The notes beneath the pieces were generated by a model. The model was given only the letters and a program-made list of their open reading frames with translations, made no database searches and had not been told where the DNA came from. DNA of 64,000 bases, from positions 1,116,001 through 1,180,000 of the forward strand of contig AP027304.1 in NCBI GenBank assembly GCA_036322835.1, given 5' to 3'. The number at the start of each line of letters is the position of its first letter. Within the stretch, counting starts at the first letter, position 1. Of this stretch, positions 45,450 through 55,403 are shown one piece after another. Source of the DNA: Tenuifilaceae bacterium CYCD. GTDB lineage: Bacteria > Bacteroidota > Bacteroidia > Bacteroidales > Tenuifilaceae. A program made the translations under genes and the position numbers.

Positions 45450-46862
45450 TTATTTGCGAATAGCCTCAACCTCAACCAATCTGTAAATTCTTCGCAAAGG
45501 GTAAATGCTCGCTATTAGTACCATAATCAGCACAACCAAGCCCTGCCAAACCACAAATGCACCAAACGGCTCCATAGGCATAAGTGGTTCAAATCCCATA
45601 TCCATCATCATTTTGGCCATTTCTCCGGTTAACCGAACAGGGTTGAAATAGTAGTAATATATAATAGGTATACTAAAACCTAACCCTAATACAACCCCAA
45701 TCAGGGACATTAAGACCATTTCGAGAAAGGTAAGTATAGCAAGTTTTACACGCTGCATACCAACCGAGATAAGGACACCAAACTCGTGGATACGCTCATG
45801 TACCATCATTATTACTGTTCCAAAAATTCCAAAGAAAACCACAAAGTAGAGCAAGACAAGAAAAGCCTTTCCGCTCTGATTATCACTGTTTATCTGTTGT
45901 ACAAGAATTTTATTCAACTCCTTCCAGTTCTTCACATCAATTCCATCAGTATTAAATTGATTTTTTAACTCGTTCTGTGTTTGAATCATTGCATCATCAT
46001 CGGAATTATTCAAGTTGACAGCCCAATACGAAACCCTATTCTCTGTTCCTGTAAAATTCTGTGCAACACCCAACGGCATAAAAACAACCTTGTTATCTAA
46101 CTCTGGGTTTGATAGCTTAACAATTCCTCTAACTCTATAAACTCCAGCAGCAGAAGATCCCTGGTATCCTTGACTTAACAGAATTAAAGAGTCTCCAACA
46201 TTAAGATTTAAGAATTTAAAAAGACGAAACGATATAACTACATCGCTATCGTTTTCTTGCAGAAAATCACCTCCAAACTGAAATATGACGCAAATTTTAC
46301 TGAAATACTGATGCTGTTCAGGCAACAACTCCAACGAGGTTTTTAACTTTAAAGAATCGATATAGCCCTCGCCTTTTAAACCTTTCAGTTTGCTTTTAAG
46401 ATCAGCAGGGATATCGATATTGTCCAATTCAAGTAACCCTTTTTCCGATATGAAATAACGAACTAAAAATTTCTCGGGATTGGAGAATTTTTGCTCGGCC
46501 TCTGGATTTATTCCCAGAACTAACACTCCTTTTGTAATATTACCCGACGAGGCCAATGCAAAAGTCTCGAGCCTTGTTGATATGGCTTTAACATTAGGAA
46601 AATGGGATAGCGCATTGTTTATTGAATCGTTATACTCAACAGTATTCTCCAACGAAGGATCGTCGGCATAGTCGGGATGCTGAATGTGGATAAACCCCGA
46701 GTAGGATTCAATCCCATTCTTAATCATCAGCGAATATGAACCTAACTGGAACGACCGCATAATGACGGCAAAAAAAACCGCAAATAGAATGGACGCAATG
46801 GTTATAATTGTACGTCGCTTATTCCGCCAGAGGTTACGTTGGGCAACCTTTAATAAATTCAT
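45450..46862 (-). CDS. FtsX-like ABC permease (second subunit)
   Basis: A 470-residue protein with the same layout: N-terminal helix (LKVAQRNLWRNKRRTIITIAS), MacB-like domain, then HERIHEFGVLISVGMQRVKL and three helices. Together with the permease at 43901 and the ATPase at 43079 it makes a heterodimeric LolCDE-like or MacB-like exporter. The gap to the next permease gene contains an ATTCCTAC/GCAGGAAT-type hairpin at 45357-45376. Confidence 0.93.
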   Translation of the reverse strand: MNLLKVAQRNLWRNKRRTIITIASILFAVFFAVIMRSFQLGSYSLMIKNGIESYSGFIHIQHPDYADDPSLENTVEYNDSINNALSHFPNVKAISTRLETFALASSGNITKGVLVLGINPEAEQKFSNPEKFLVRYFISEKGLLELDNIDIPADLKSKLKGLKGEGYIDSLKLKTSLELLPEQHQYFSKICVIFQFGGDFLQENDSDVVISFRLFKFLNLNVGDSLILLSQGYQGSSAAGVYRVRGIVKLSNPELDNKVVFMPLGVAQNFTGTENRVSYWAVNLNNSDDDAMIQTQNELKNQFNTDGIDVKNWKELNKILVQQINSDNQSGKAFLVLLYFVVFFGIFGTVIMMVHERIHEFGVLISVGMQRVKLAILTFLEMVLMSLIGVVLGLGFSIPIIYYYYFNPVRLTGEMAKMMMDMGFEPLMPMEPFGAFVVWQGLVVLIMVLIASIYPLRRIYRLVEVEAIRK

Positions 46863-46943
46863 AATTGTAAAGTTGATCGTTGACTGTTGTTAGTTGTTCG
46901 TTTGAAATACCATCAACGATCAACCAACAACGATCAACATAAT

Positions 46944-47696
46944 TTATCGTATTTTAGTCATATTTTGAATCGAGAAGAACTTATCCTCGATAGGTATATT
47001 GAACTGAATCTTGTCCATTGTTACTATGGTTTTATTGCCTTGCTCGTCAGCAGGAATCAACTCGTAAACCGTTGGCATTAACCTACCATCCATTGTCTTA
47101 AGCGTATGCCCCAGCTCTGTTTTAACCAAGTAGCCATCCTCATCATAATATTCTGTTTTTAGAACTAAGTCGTGCTCCTTGGATATCCATAAGTTCATTT
47201 TACCCCAAACAACCGGAGCTTCGGGCTTTGGGAGCAACTCTATTTTAAAGCAAACGACATTATCTACCTTTTCCTCTCCTACAATTTTATGAGTATAGTC
47301 AACAACCACTGAACGTTGGTTCAACAAATCGTCGTTAGTAAAATCGGAGCCCATCCAACCCTGCGATAGCATTGATGCGGGCAACTTAACCGTACGGTTT
47401 ATCTGCGGATTCCAACTCCACATCTCGCGCTTTATTTTCAGGAAAGATTGTCCCTTATCCCGTGCTGGTGCGGTGATATAAACCAACGATAGTTCCGTGC
47501 CTTTTCCCCAACTCTTGAATGACACGGAACGCTCCCAGGCTGGGCGGACAATCTTCATTGTCATCTCGCTGTAGCTCGATTTCTCGCCACGCATTTTATC
47601 GTCGGCACGTTTTACAATCTCAGTAGCATTCTGCGAAAAAACACCAAGCGATGCTGACAACAAAAGGCTAATAATTAAAAACCTTTTTGAATTCAT
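46944..47696 (-). CDS. Outer-membrane lipoprotein-sorting protein, LolA-like
   Basis: A 250-residue periplasmic protein with a signal peptide (MNSKRFLIISLLLSASLGVF, cut after FSQ). The body is the LolA-like fold of the 'outer membrane lipoprotein-sorting protein' family: MTMKIVRPAWERSVSFKSW, RDKGQSFLKIKREMWSWNP, MLSQGWMGSDFTNDDLLNQR. Homologues in many phyla sit with FtsX-type exporters, as here, and may carry a lipid-like substrate between membranes. First gene of the cluster; the 81-base gap to the permease gene consists largely of heptamer text. Confidence 0.9.
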   Translation of the reverse strand: MNSKRFLIISLLLSASLGVFSQNATEIVKRADDKMRGEKSSYSEMTMKIVRPAWERSVSFKSWGKGTELSLVYITAPARDKGQSFLKIKREMWSWNPQINRTVKLPASMLSQGWMGSDFTNDDLLNQRSVVVDYTHKIVGEEKVDNVVCFKIELLPKPEAPVVWGKMNLWISKEHDLVLKTEYYDEDGYLVKTELGHTLKTMDGRLMPTVYELIPADEQGNKTIVTMDKIQFNIPIEDKFFSIQNMTKIR

Positions 47697-47771
47697 ATGA
47701 AAGTAAATATGTTTATGAATTGTGATTTAATCAAAACTAAAGCGAGTTCTTATCAATGTCAAGAAATTAAA

Positions 47772-47801
47772 CAAAAAAAGCGCGGAAAATATCCGCGCTT
47801 C
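47772..47801 (-). terminator. Terminator after the coiled-coil protein gene
   Basis: Perfect 9-bp stem AAGCGCGGA / TCCGCGCTT (47778-47786, 47792-47800), 5-base loop, and seven T on the minus strand. It lies 20 bases after the stop of the coiled-coil gene. Confidence 0.9.
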
Positions 47802-47821
47802 AATGTTTTAGTATTACAAAA

Positions 47822-48709
47822 CTATTTCAAAGTAAATTCGGTATAACCTATCATGAAACCATCCATATAAAGAGTCACCTTGTAGGTTCCCTTTAAAAGT
47901 TCTCCATTGTTATCGTAGAAAATACACATCTCCACATCCTTGTTCTGATAATCAACCTCGCGATTCGCTGAGAAAACAATCTTTTCGCCCTCAAAATCGA
48001 AAACATCGGTTTCAGCCTTTGCTAGAACATAATCATCTGGGCCAACAATACGCATGTAAACCAATCTGTTTCCAGCTTTGGCAATTGCATTCTCATTTAG
48101 CGTAAAGCAAGCGCGGATCTTCTCAACACGACGAGCACGAGTTACTTCTTTACCCCGACTGTTAACTGCCATTGCAACAATTTCGCGAGCCTTAATTACA
48201 GATCCTTTTGCAACCTGAGTGTTCAACTCCTCGGTTTTTTGCTCTAATTCCTTAACATTCTGCTTTGCCGTGGCAGCTTCCTCCTTAACCTTTATATTCT
48301 CAGCAATCAACTCTTTATTCATTGCATTGAGAGAATCAATATCATGAAGCATATCCTTCATGATAGAGCGTAATGTTCCCAACTCCTTCTGATACTCCTT
48401 AATTTTAGCATAGCTAACTTGCTTTACGCTTTGCAACTCATCGTAAAGTTTCTTAGCGTGCTGCTGCTCGCGAGTTAATTTTTGATTAAGAGAATCATTA
48501 TCTGTCTCAAGCTCTTTATAATCTGTCATCAGATTAAGCAGATTATTCGAGATAGAGTCCTTTTCGGCGAGTAGTTGCGTTTCGTTTTCCTTCGCAGCTT
48601 GTTTTTGCTGATAGTAAACATAGGTTAATCCGGCTAGCACAACTAATAGAATAACAACAAAGAATGTTAATACAGGTACTGCTTTTGATGGTTTTACGTT
48701 TTCTTCCAT
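47822..48709 (-). CDS. Membrane-anchored coiled-coil protein of unknown function
   Basis: A 295-residue protein if started at the ATG at 48709; an upstream in-frame ATG at 48769 would overlap the end of gldA and lacks conserved character. Layout: short basic N-terminus, one membrane helix (AVPVLTFFVVILLVVLAGLT), a long coiled coil (about 40-170) and a C-terminal beta-rich domain with RACFTLNENAIAKAG and YKVTLYMDGFMIGYTEFTLK. The C-terminal domain probably lies in the periplasm. It follows gldA by 22 bases and ends at a strong terminator, so the two are co-transcribed. Confidence 0.85.
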   Translation of the reverse strand: MEENVKPSKAVPVLTFFVVILLVVLAGLTYVYYQQKQAAKENETQLLAEKDSISNNLLNLMTDYKELETDNDSLNQKLTREQQHAKKLYDELQSVKQVSYAKIKEYQKELGTLRSIMKDMLHDIDSLNAMNKELIAENIKVKEEAATAKQNVKELEQKTEELNTQVAKGSVIKAREIVAMAVNSRGKEVTRARRVEKIRACFTLNENAIAKAGNRLVYMRIVGPDDYVLAKAETDVFDFEGEKIVFSANREVDYQNKDVEMCIFYDNNGELLKGTYKVTLYMDGFMIGYTEFTLK

Positions 48710-48731
48710 ATTGGTATAATTGTTAAATTTA

Positions 48732-49655
48732 TTAATAACTATTTGGCTGTGTAAGGTTTTGGAATACATCTTCCAGCTGAGGGCTTTTCCTGTTCAAAGT
48801 TAAAAGTGTATAACCACTATCCTTCGCAAAATTAAAGACATTCGCTCTGATATCGGTAGAATCCTTTGAAACTAAAATCCAACTGGTATTATCGACCCGA
48901 GTAATACTTTGCACTCCAGCAATATTAATTAGTTTATCCTCAAAAATCTCTTCTACAAATTCAACCAATATTTGATTTCCCGAACCTGAAGATAATGCTC
49001 TAACCTCGTTGGTTGAACCATCGGCAACTAGTTTACCTCGGTTTATGATAATAATCCGCTTACAAATAGCCTCAACCTCTTGCATTATGTGTGTTGAGAG
49101 AATTACCGTTTTATCCTTCCCAATTTCGGTGATAAGATTCCGAATTTCAATTATCTGGTTTGGATCTAAACCACTGGTAGGTTCATCAAGGATAAGCACG
49201 CTGGGATTATGAATCAACGCCTGAGCTAGTCCAACCCTTTGCCTGTAACCTTTGGACAGAGAACCAATTTTCTTGTTCTGCTCGTAACCTATCCCTGTAA
49301 TATCAATCAACTCTTTGACTCTACCCTCCGATGTTCTTCCTAATTTGTAAATACTGGCCACCCAAAGCAAATACTCTTTCACGTACATATCAACGTAAAG
49401 AGGGTTGTTCTCCGGAAGGTATCCAATGTCGGCTCTAAAGTCGAAATCAGTATTTAGAGTATTACGACCATTAACATCAACAGTACCATTGGTTTGCTTA
49501 ATGTAACCGGTAATAATTTTCATCAATGTGGATTTGCCTGCACCATTCGGGCCAAGCAAGCCAACCACCTCGCCAGTAGGTATGGAGAAACTTACAGAAT
49601 CGAGCGCTTTTTGCTGATTATAAAGTTTTGTAACGCTATTAACTACAATCGACAT
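48732..49655 (-). CDS. gldA: Gliding-motility ABC transporter ATP-binding subunit GldA
   Basis: A 307-residue ATPase. Seen: Walker A GPNGAGKST (35-43), signature LSKGYRQRVGLAQAL (the K in place of G is usual here), Walker B VLILDEPTSGLDPNQ, and the typical C-terminal extension ending SPQLEDVFQNLTQP. Length and N-terminus agree with GldA of the GldAFG transporter. GldF and GldG are not adjacent, so partners lie elsewhere or the protein serves another permease. With the type B CTD/SprF genes it suggests that gliding-type surface machinery may be present. Confidence 0.88.
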   Translation of the reverse strand: MSIVVNSVTKLYNQQKALDSVSFSIPTGEVVGLLGPNGAGKSTLMKIITGYIKQTNGTVDVNGRNTLNTDFDFRADIGYLPENNPLYVDMYVKEYLLWVASIYKLGRTSEGRVKELIDITGIGYEQNKKIGSLSKGYRQRVGLAQALIHNPSVLILDEPTSGLDPNQIIEIRNLITEIGKDKTVILSTHIMQEVEAICKRIIIINRGKLVADGSTNEVRALSSGSGNQILVEFVEEIFEDKLINIAGVQSITRVDNTSWILVSKDSTDIRANVFNFAKDSGYTLLTLNRKSPQLEDVFQNLTQPNSY

Positions 49656-49870
49656 CGATAAAAAATAAAAGACAAATTTGCTAAATGTTTCCTAGTAAAT
49701 TGGTTAACAAAAGTAATCATTTAATGAATAGGAAATATGGTTTGAAATGATAAACGCTAACAAGAAATATTTATTGAATATTATACCGTTAATAAATGTG
49801 AACGTAAAAAGGGCACAATCATGGAGATCCTTGTAAATAGTAATAAAAAGGTGTATCAAAAGTGGTTTTT

Positions 49871-49951
49871 AAACACTAAGGATACACAAAGCCCACAAAG
49901 GACTTTGTGCTCTTTGTGAAGCACATTGAGTCCTTTGTGGTTTTATCTTTT
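49871..49951. repeat. CTTTGTG-rich hairpin repeat, copy 1 (gap 49656-49978)
   Basis: CCACAAAGG and CCTTTGTGG arms around ACTTTGTGCTCTTTGTG text. A second copy is at 56114-56211. It lies just after the stop of the TonB receptor on the minus strand and could serve as its transcript end. The rest of the 323-base gap is AT-rich with no gene seen. Confidence 0.8.
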
Positions 49952-49978
49952 GATAAATCCTCTAATCAAAATACAAAC

Positions 49979-52357
49979 TTAAAACTCCACCTTATAGCTA
50001 AGCACAGGAAGCATCACCACTGATGATGATTTCTCAATCCTATTGGTTCTATAGTTATACATATAACCCTCTTCCATTGGCGATCCTAGCACATTCTTTA
50101 CCTGCAGCGCCCAAACCCCAGAATATCTGCTTTTATTGACCCTGTAGGTTATGGAAATATCCATATTGTAGATTGTTGGATTTTGCTTTTCAAACGCGCG
50201 GGATTCATCGTAAACTATCATCCTATCTTGCATTGATTGTGCATAGTTTACAGGACTATAGCGCTCCCCTCCCATTATATTTGCCCTTATGTTTACACCC
50301 ATCATTCTGTTTTTGCTTAGCATAAATTCCTTTCCAAATAGTATGTTCATCGCAAAACCCTTGTCGTACCGGGTATCGCGCCACACATTATCGTCGCCTT
50401 TGTACTTGGAATCAAATATTGATGCCGTAACCAAATAGTAGTAATTGTTATTCAAGAACCGCTCAAAGGTTATGTCAACTCCAATGTTTCTGCCAACACT
50501 GTTGTTCTCCAAGGCATTCATAAACGACCAGTCCTGCTTAAAGTTGATTAAAGAGTAGGAACTATCGGCAATTCCTGGAACATCATATAGGTATTGATAG
50601 TAAGGTTCTACCTTCAACCTTAAGTTGCTGTTGATTAACCAATCGTAAGCAAGTATAAAGTGATGTGCTTTTGATAATTCTAGGTTTTTGTTGGGGAAAA
50701 AATCTTCTCCACCGACTTCTTTTTTTATAAGGTAAATTTTTAATTCCTCCAACTGGCTATGTTTTCCATAGCCAAACGAAACCGATTGGTTTTGGAAAAA
50801 ATCCCATTTTAGGCTGAATCGGGGATCAATGGAGTAGTTTCCATTCAATTCAAAATAGTTAAAGTTAACGCCTGCGTTGACAGTTAAATTTTGCGTTACA
50901 CTGTACTTCGACTGTATATAGAACTCAGCATAATTGCTACTTCCTTTTTGATTTGCAAAATTCTGGAAGGTTTCGGGTTTATCGTTAATAGTGCTACTTA
51001 AATCGATATTATACAGTATTCTACTAAAGTTTACTCCTGTTCTAACGGTGTGCTTTGCGCTGAATTTATGGTTGAAGAAAGTGTTTACCCCTATCCTACC
51101 CGACTTATCGGTAAAGTCCCAATTTGGACGAAGTGCAAGCAAGTCATCGTATCGTTCTCCGTACATAGTGTTAACTGTTCCCGACGCCGTAATAGATGAG
51201 TTTAGATACGATTGCTTTCCCAACAAAATTTTGTGGGTAATACCTGCAGCACCCATGCTTAAATCCCAATCGTAGGATATTCTATCCCAATCGCTTTCCC
51301 ATTTAATAGAATCCTTATCCTCGGGCTCGCTATTGTTATCAATTGCTCCAACGCCCCATATCGAAAATGTTCCCGCCTTGCTGGTAGGAAAATTTAACTT
51401 AAATGACAAATCCTGATATCGAGGTATTTGCTCGGAGGGTATAAGACCCATTTTGCTCATTATATCGAGGGTTGAGTATCGGTAATTGAAGAGGTAGCTC
51501 GATTTCCCCCCTTTCACAAAGGGTCCTTCCGAGGCAAAATCAATTCCCATAAGCCCTGCCTGAAACGTACTCTCGCGCTTTTCGCTATTACCGCTTCGCA
51601 GTTTCATGTCAAACACCCCTGCAAGCGCGTTACCATATTCAGCAGGAAAGGCACCTGTAAAGAAATCGGAGTTGGCCAAGAGTTGACTGCTGAAAACAGT
51701 TACCACACCGCCCCCAGCAACATTTCCGCCTGCAAAGTGATTTGGGTTAGGAATCTCAACCCCCTCCAATCGCCACGAAACGCCCTTTGGAGAGTTTCCT
51801 CGAATAATAATGGCATTATCCTGAATGTTTCCAACGGTAACACCCGCAAATGCCGATACCATTCGAGCAGGATCGTCCAAACCGCCAGCGTATCGGCGGG
51901 TTTCCTCAACAGTAAACGACTTTGCGCTGATTGTTGCCATTGGGTTCATTGGCTTATCCTTACGTGTATGGGCCTTTACCACCACCTCCTGAATATGGTT
52001 GATGCTCTGCTTAAGACCAACATTAAGCACAACCTCCTTGCTCGATGTAATAAGCACTTCGGGGATTACAACTTGCTCGTAACCCACAAAGGCAACTTGA
52101 ATACTGTAACGGCCAAGTGGCGCATTTTCTATTCGGTAGTTACCACTAATATCGGTTGATGTTCCTAATGTTGGATTGGTACCAAGTACCACCACTGTTG
52201 CTCCTGGAAGCATGGTTTGCGTTTCAACATCTACAATATTACCCTTTATAACTTGGGTTAAATTTTGGGAGTTTGCAATTTTAAATGATACTAAACTAAA
52301 CGCGTAAAGCGCCAGATAAATAAAGAGTTTTGCGATAAGTTTAATGGTTGTTTTCAT
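49979..52357 (-). CDS. TonB-dependent receptor with N-terminal carboxypeptidase-regulatory-like domain
   Basis: A 792-residue outer-membrane receptor. Seen: N-terminal hydrophobic signal region, carboxypeptidase-regulatory-like domain (about 35-120, VVVLGTNPTLGTSTDISGNY), plug domain with VTVGNIQDNAIIIRGNSPKG (about 178-197) and a long barrel ending in YKVEF. It lacks the SusC-style STN domain; that domain is on the separate protein encoded upstream. Substrate unknown. Last gene of the sigma/FecR operon; a 26-bp hairpin lies between it and the upstream gene. Confidence 0.9.
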   Translation of the reverse strand: MKTTIKLIAKLFIYLALYAFSLVSFKIANSQNLTQVIKGNIVDVETQTMLPGATVVVLGTNPTLGTSTDISGNYRIENAPLGRYSIQVAFVGYEQVVIPEVLITSSKEVVLNVGLKQSINHIQEVVVKAHTRKDKPMNPMATISAKSFTVEETRRYAGGLDDPARMVSAFAGVTVGNIQDNAIIIRGNSPKGVSWRLEGVEIPNPNHFAGGNVAGGGVVTVFSSQLLANSDFFTGAFPAEYGNALAGVFDMKLRSGNSEKRESTFQAGLMGIDFASEGPFVKGGKSSYLFNYRYSTLDIMSKMGLIPSEQIPRYQDLSFKLNFPTSKAGTFSIWGVGAIDNNSEPEDKDSIKWESDWDRISYDWDLSMGAAGITHKILLGKQSYLNSSITASGTVNTMYGERYDDLLALRPNWDFTDKSGRIGVNTFFNHKFSAKHTVRTGVNFSRILYNIDLSSTINDKPETFQNFANQKGSSNYAEFYIQSKYSVTQNLTVNAGVNFNYFELNGNYSIDPRFSLKWDFFQNQSVSFGYGKHSQLEELKIYLIKKEVGGEDFFPNKNLELSKAHHFILAYDWLINSNLRLKVEPYYQYLYDVPGIADSSYSLINFKQDWSFMNALENNSVGRNIGVDITFERFLNNNYYYLVTASIFDSKYKGDDNVWRDTRYDKGFAMNILFGKEFMLSKNRMMGVNIRANIMGGERYSPVNYAQSMQDRMIVYDESRAFEKQNPTIYNMDISITYRVNKSRYSGVWALQVKNVLGSPMEEGYMYNYRTNRIEKSSSVVMLPVLSYKVEF

Positions 52358-52484
52358 GGTTTTTTATTTATAATTCAAACCTATGACAACCTTTTTCAAC
52401 TATACCCCTATTACTAAAGTGATATTTTTAAAAAAAATTTGAATCACGATTAATGAATGATGATTTTTGAAGTGTAGGGCAGAC

Positions 52485-52510
52485 CTTCCAAGGTCCGTAG
52501 GACTTGGAAG
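52485..52510 (-). other. Intercistronic hairpin before the TonB receptor
   Basis: CTTCCAAG (52485-52492) pairs with CTTGGAAG (52503-52510), extended inward by GTCC/GGAC with one bulge. No T-run is seen, so this is probably a processing or attenuation hairpin between the STN-protein gene and the receptor gene. Confidence 0.6.
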
Positions 52511-52550
52511 CGTTAATAAAAAAAGTTAGTGTAAATCTTCTGACTATCAA

Positions 52551-54368
52551 CTACAAAAACCTTATCCCAATCTTTCCACCAACCCAAGTCTTTACATTAA
52601 TTCCACTGCTGTTTGTGCTGTTTGTTATGGAGTAAGGTGCTAACGAAGAAAATGTATCGCTGTAGTACTTCGATTGTGTATCCGTTACATATATATTATA
52701 GGTAACTCCAAAAGTAATGGAAGTTTTAGTCGATATTTTTCGATCTATTCCGAGCGTAAGCTTGTAAAGCGAATTGGTCGATGCAAAATAATTTCCCCTC
52801 ATCACCTGGTGTGCGGTAACATCAATATCGAATAGATATTTTTCCGATTTACCCAAACTGGTACCAATTCCATAGCCAAACATCCAAAGCGGATCGCTAG
52901 TTTTTTCGGGTCGGATTCCTGCATTAATTATTGTATGGAATTTTTTAACGCCACTACGAAAGGCTAAGTTTGTGTAAAATACCTCGTCGGCCGATAGTTC
53001 TATTTTGTGATACCCTTTTCTAACAAAGTTGAATAATCCGAAAGTAATACCATCGCAAGAATCGGCATAGTTTATCAGGGCTATTTGATATCCCTTAAAA
53101 TATGATGCCCTGTTTAATATACTTGTAACCTGCAGACCATCTAAACTATCTGTATTATTAATAACCCCAGAGATTTGCGTACCCACTATCCTTGATGCAT
53201 GGCTTAATACACCCGCAATTTGAACTCCCTCGGACTCGCCCGATAAGTTTATAACTCCTGCAACCTGAACACCTTTTAAAGCATTACTCATATTAAATGT
53301 TCCTGCAGCCTGTACTCCGTAAAATTTACCACCAACAATGTTTCCTGTTCCTCCAATTTGTACAAAACCAGCATCCTCCAAAACAAAGTTTATTGCACCT
53401 GCCGCTTGAATACCGCTCAACTTCCTTGTAGCATTAAATGTTCCTGCTCCCTGAAATCCATACGATAATCCTCCAACAACGTTAGCAACACCGGCAAGTT
53501 GACACACACCAGCATCCTCGCGCACAATATTGGCAATTCCACCAACCTCAAATTTCCTTACGCCCTGCACATAACCAACGGTCATGTTTAATGAGTAATC
53601 GTTAATTGTCCGGCCCGACAATAGTTTATTGGTGCTTACAAATGGAATAACCGAGAATTGAAACTTACTAAACAGCGTATCGGAAATGTTTTTGGTATTG
53701 ATCAATAGTTTCCGGGCAATTAACCACTCCGGTATTCTTATTTTTCTCTTTCCACGATCGTCCTTTGGCTCCACTAAAAGTTGAGCTTCCAACTCTGCCG
53801 GTTTAGTGGATAATTCCACATTCATGTAACTCTGTTTCTCCTGCGTGGTAAGTAATGTATCGGCATAACCCTCTTTACTTACTGTTAACTCAGGATTGGG
53901 ATTATCGGTAGGAACTTGGAGCTTAAAGTAGCCATACTCATCGGTTAGGGTCGATACCTTTTGCTCCTTGTTGTAAACAGTGGCATTGGTTAATTTATCG
54001 CCAGTTTGGGAATCGTACAGATATCCCTCAACCACAACCTCCTCCTGTGCTATAGCATCATTCTTTTGCAGAATTATGTACTTGCCGCGTACCTTATACT
54101 TTACCGTTCCTGTAAAAATTGTGTTGAGCGTGTGCCTAACCGATTTTGCATTTACATCAATACTAATTTTATTCGTTGTGCTTATAACGTTTGGGCTGTA
54201 GGAAAACACCACGGCTGTTTGTTGCGAAATTGCATTAAGTACAAAGGGAACAGATTCGTTCGATATGGATAGTGTTACCTCACGCTCAAGCGGCGGTACT
54301 GAACTATTCTGCGATTTTAGGTTGATAGTTAGGGTTGATATCAGGAATAGTAAAAGTATCTTCTTCAT
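52551..54368 (-). CDS. STN and carboxypeptidase-regulatory domain protein with LA_2272-like repeats
   Basis: A 605-residue exported protein. Signal peptide (1-20), STN-like domain (27-105, the signalling module of regulated TonB receptors), carboxypeptidase-regulatory-like domain (113-200), then from about 270 to 450 eight or more G-x-Q-x-[AG]-G-x-x-N repeats (GVQAAGTFNMSNALKGVQVA) and a beta-rich C-terminus. The repeats resemble LA_2272-type surface repeats. STN normally sits on the TonB receptor; here it is on a partner protein in the same operon. Encoded 5 bases after FecR. Confidence 0.85.
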   Translation of the reverse strand: MKKILLLFLISTLTINLKSQNSSVPPLEREVTLSISNESVPFVLNAISQQTAVVFSYSPNVISTTNKISIDVNAKSVRHTLNTIFTGTVKYKVRGKYIILQKNDAIAQEEVVVEGYLYDSQTGDKLTNATVYNKEQKVSTLTDEYGYFKLQVPTDNPNPELTVSKEGYADTLLTTQEKQSYMNVELSTKPAELEAQLLVEPKDDRGKRKIRIPEWLIARKLLINTKNISDTLFSKFQFSVIPFVSTNKLLSGRTINDYSLNMTVGYVQGVRKFEVGGIANIVREDAGVCQLAGVANVVGGLSYGFQGAGTFNATRKLSGIQAAGAINFVLEDAGFVQIGGTGNIVGGKFYGVQAAGTFNMSNALKGVQVAGVINLSGESEGVQIAGVLSHASRIVGTQISGVINNTDSLDGLQVTSILNRASYFKGYQIALINYADSCDGITFGLFNFVRKGYHKIELSADEVFYTNLAFRSGVKKFHTIINAGIRPEKTSDPLWMFGYGIGTSLGKSEKYLFDIDVTAHQVMRGNYFASTNSLYKLTLGIDRKISTKTSITFGVTYNIYVTDTQSKYYSDTFSSLAPYSITNSTNSSGINVKTWVGGKIGIRFL

Positions 54369-54373
54369 TCTGC

Positions 54374-55399
54374 TTACTCCTTTTTACAGGCATCTCCGTT
54401 AATTATATATCCATCTGTATCCTTTGTAACAGTTAATTCGAGCGTTTCGCTAATAATACTTAGAATCAACTCTATATCCTCGTTCTCGAACTTAACTGAT
54501 ATTGTGCAATCCTTTAGTTGCTCGTTACCAAAACGAATGTTGATACCATAAACCATATTTAACTGCTGAACCACATCGGCAAGGCGAACGTTTTGGAAAA
54601 GGAAAACCTTATTAACATACGATGTTGCGTTAACATCGGGTGATGAAATCTTTGTAAATGTTTTTGTATTCTTATTATAAATCCCCATTTCCCCTGCGGT
54701 AAGACTTATGCCCTTATTATCCTTAGTAAAGAATACAACCTCGCCCGATTTTACAATTACCTCAACTATAGTGTCGGTATCAACCGCCTTTATGTTGAAC
54801 GATGTTCCAATATCCTCAATTAGTGTTCCCTCGGCCTCTACAATAAACGGTTTATCGTCGATATGCTTTACATCGAAGAAGGCTTCGCCTTCTAGTTTCA
54901 GCCTACGCTCCTTTTTGCCATAATTCTTGGCGTAGGTAATTTTACTGTTCTTGTTCAGCGCAACAGTTGAACTATCGGCCAAACTCTTGGTAATAACACT
55001 ATCCTCGCTTGCTGCTGCAACCATTTCGGTGGGGTAAAGCAAAGCAGAAGTGTAGTACCTGTAAAGCCCAAATGATATGCCCGACACAATAACCAGCACC
55101 GCCGCAACTCTTAGCCATATAGGAATTTGGAAGGTAACCATTTTTGCTACTGGCTCTGGCTGAACGGTTTTTTTCTTCATCTGCTGATGAACCTTGCCCC
55201 AAGCTTTATCAATATCAACCTTATTAACTGTATGCGATGCAACCGCTTTTTGGTTAACAAACTCTATATCGCCAAAGTACTTGCGGTTAACCTCCGACTC
55301 GCTGAGCCATTGGTTAAGCAAAGTAATCTCCTGCTCGGTTGCTTCACCAGCAATGTACCGCGCAATTATCAGGTCAATATGTTTGTTCTCCTCAACCAA
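54374..55399 (-). CDS. FecR-type anti-sigma factor with DUF4974
   Basis: A 341-residue inner-membrane protein: an N-terminal cytoplasmic part (WLSESEVNRKYFGDIE), one helix (IWLRVAAVLVIVSGISFGLY), periplasmic FecR domain (KLEGEAFFDVKHIDDKPFIV, GTSFNIKA) and a C-terminal DUF4974 (LFQNVRLADVVQQLNMVYGI). It holds the sigma factor and is released by a signal from the STN domain. It starts 4 bases after the sigma gene and ends 5 bases before the STN gene. Confidence 0.95.
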   Translation of the reverse strand: MVEENKHIDLIIARYIAGEATEQEITLLNQWLSESEVNRKYFGDIEFVNQKAVASHTVNKVDIDKAWGKVHQQMKKKTVQPEPVAKMVTFQIPIWLRVAAVLVIVSGISFGLYRYYTSALLYPTEMVAAASEDSVITKSLADSSTVALNKNSKITYAKNYGKKERRLKLEGEAFFDVKHIDDKPFIVEAEGTLIEDIGTSFNIKAVDTDTIVEVIVKSGEVVFFTKDNKGISLTAGEMGIYNKNTKTFTKISSPDVNATSYVNKVFLFQNVRLADVVQQLNMVYGINIRFGNEQLKDCTISVKFENEDIELILSIISETLELTVTKDTDGYIINGDACKKE

Positions 55400-55403
55400 A
55401 ATT

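Noticed and set aside
48710-48769. Upstream start for the coiled-coil protein
   Set aside because: It overlaps the end of gldA and adds a non-membrane segment before the natural anchor.
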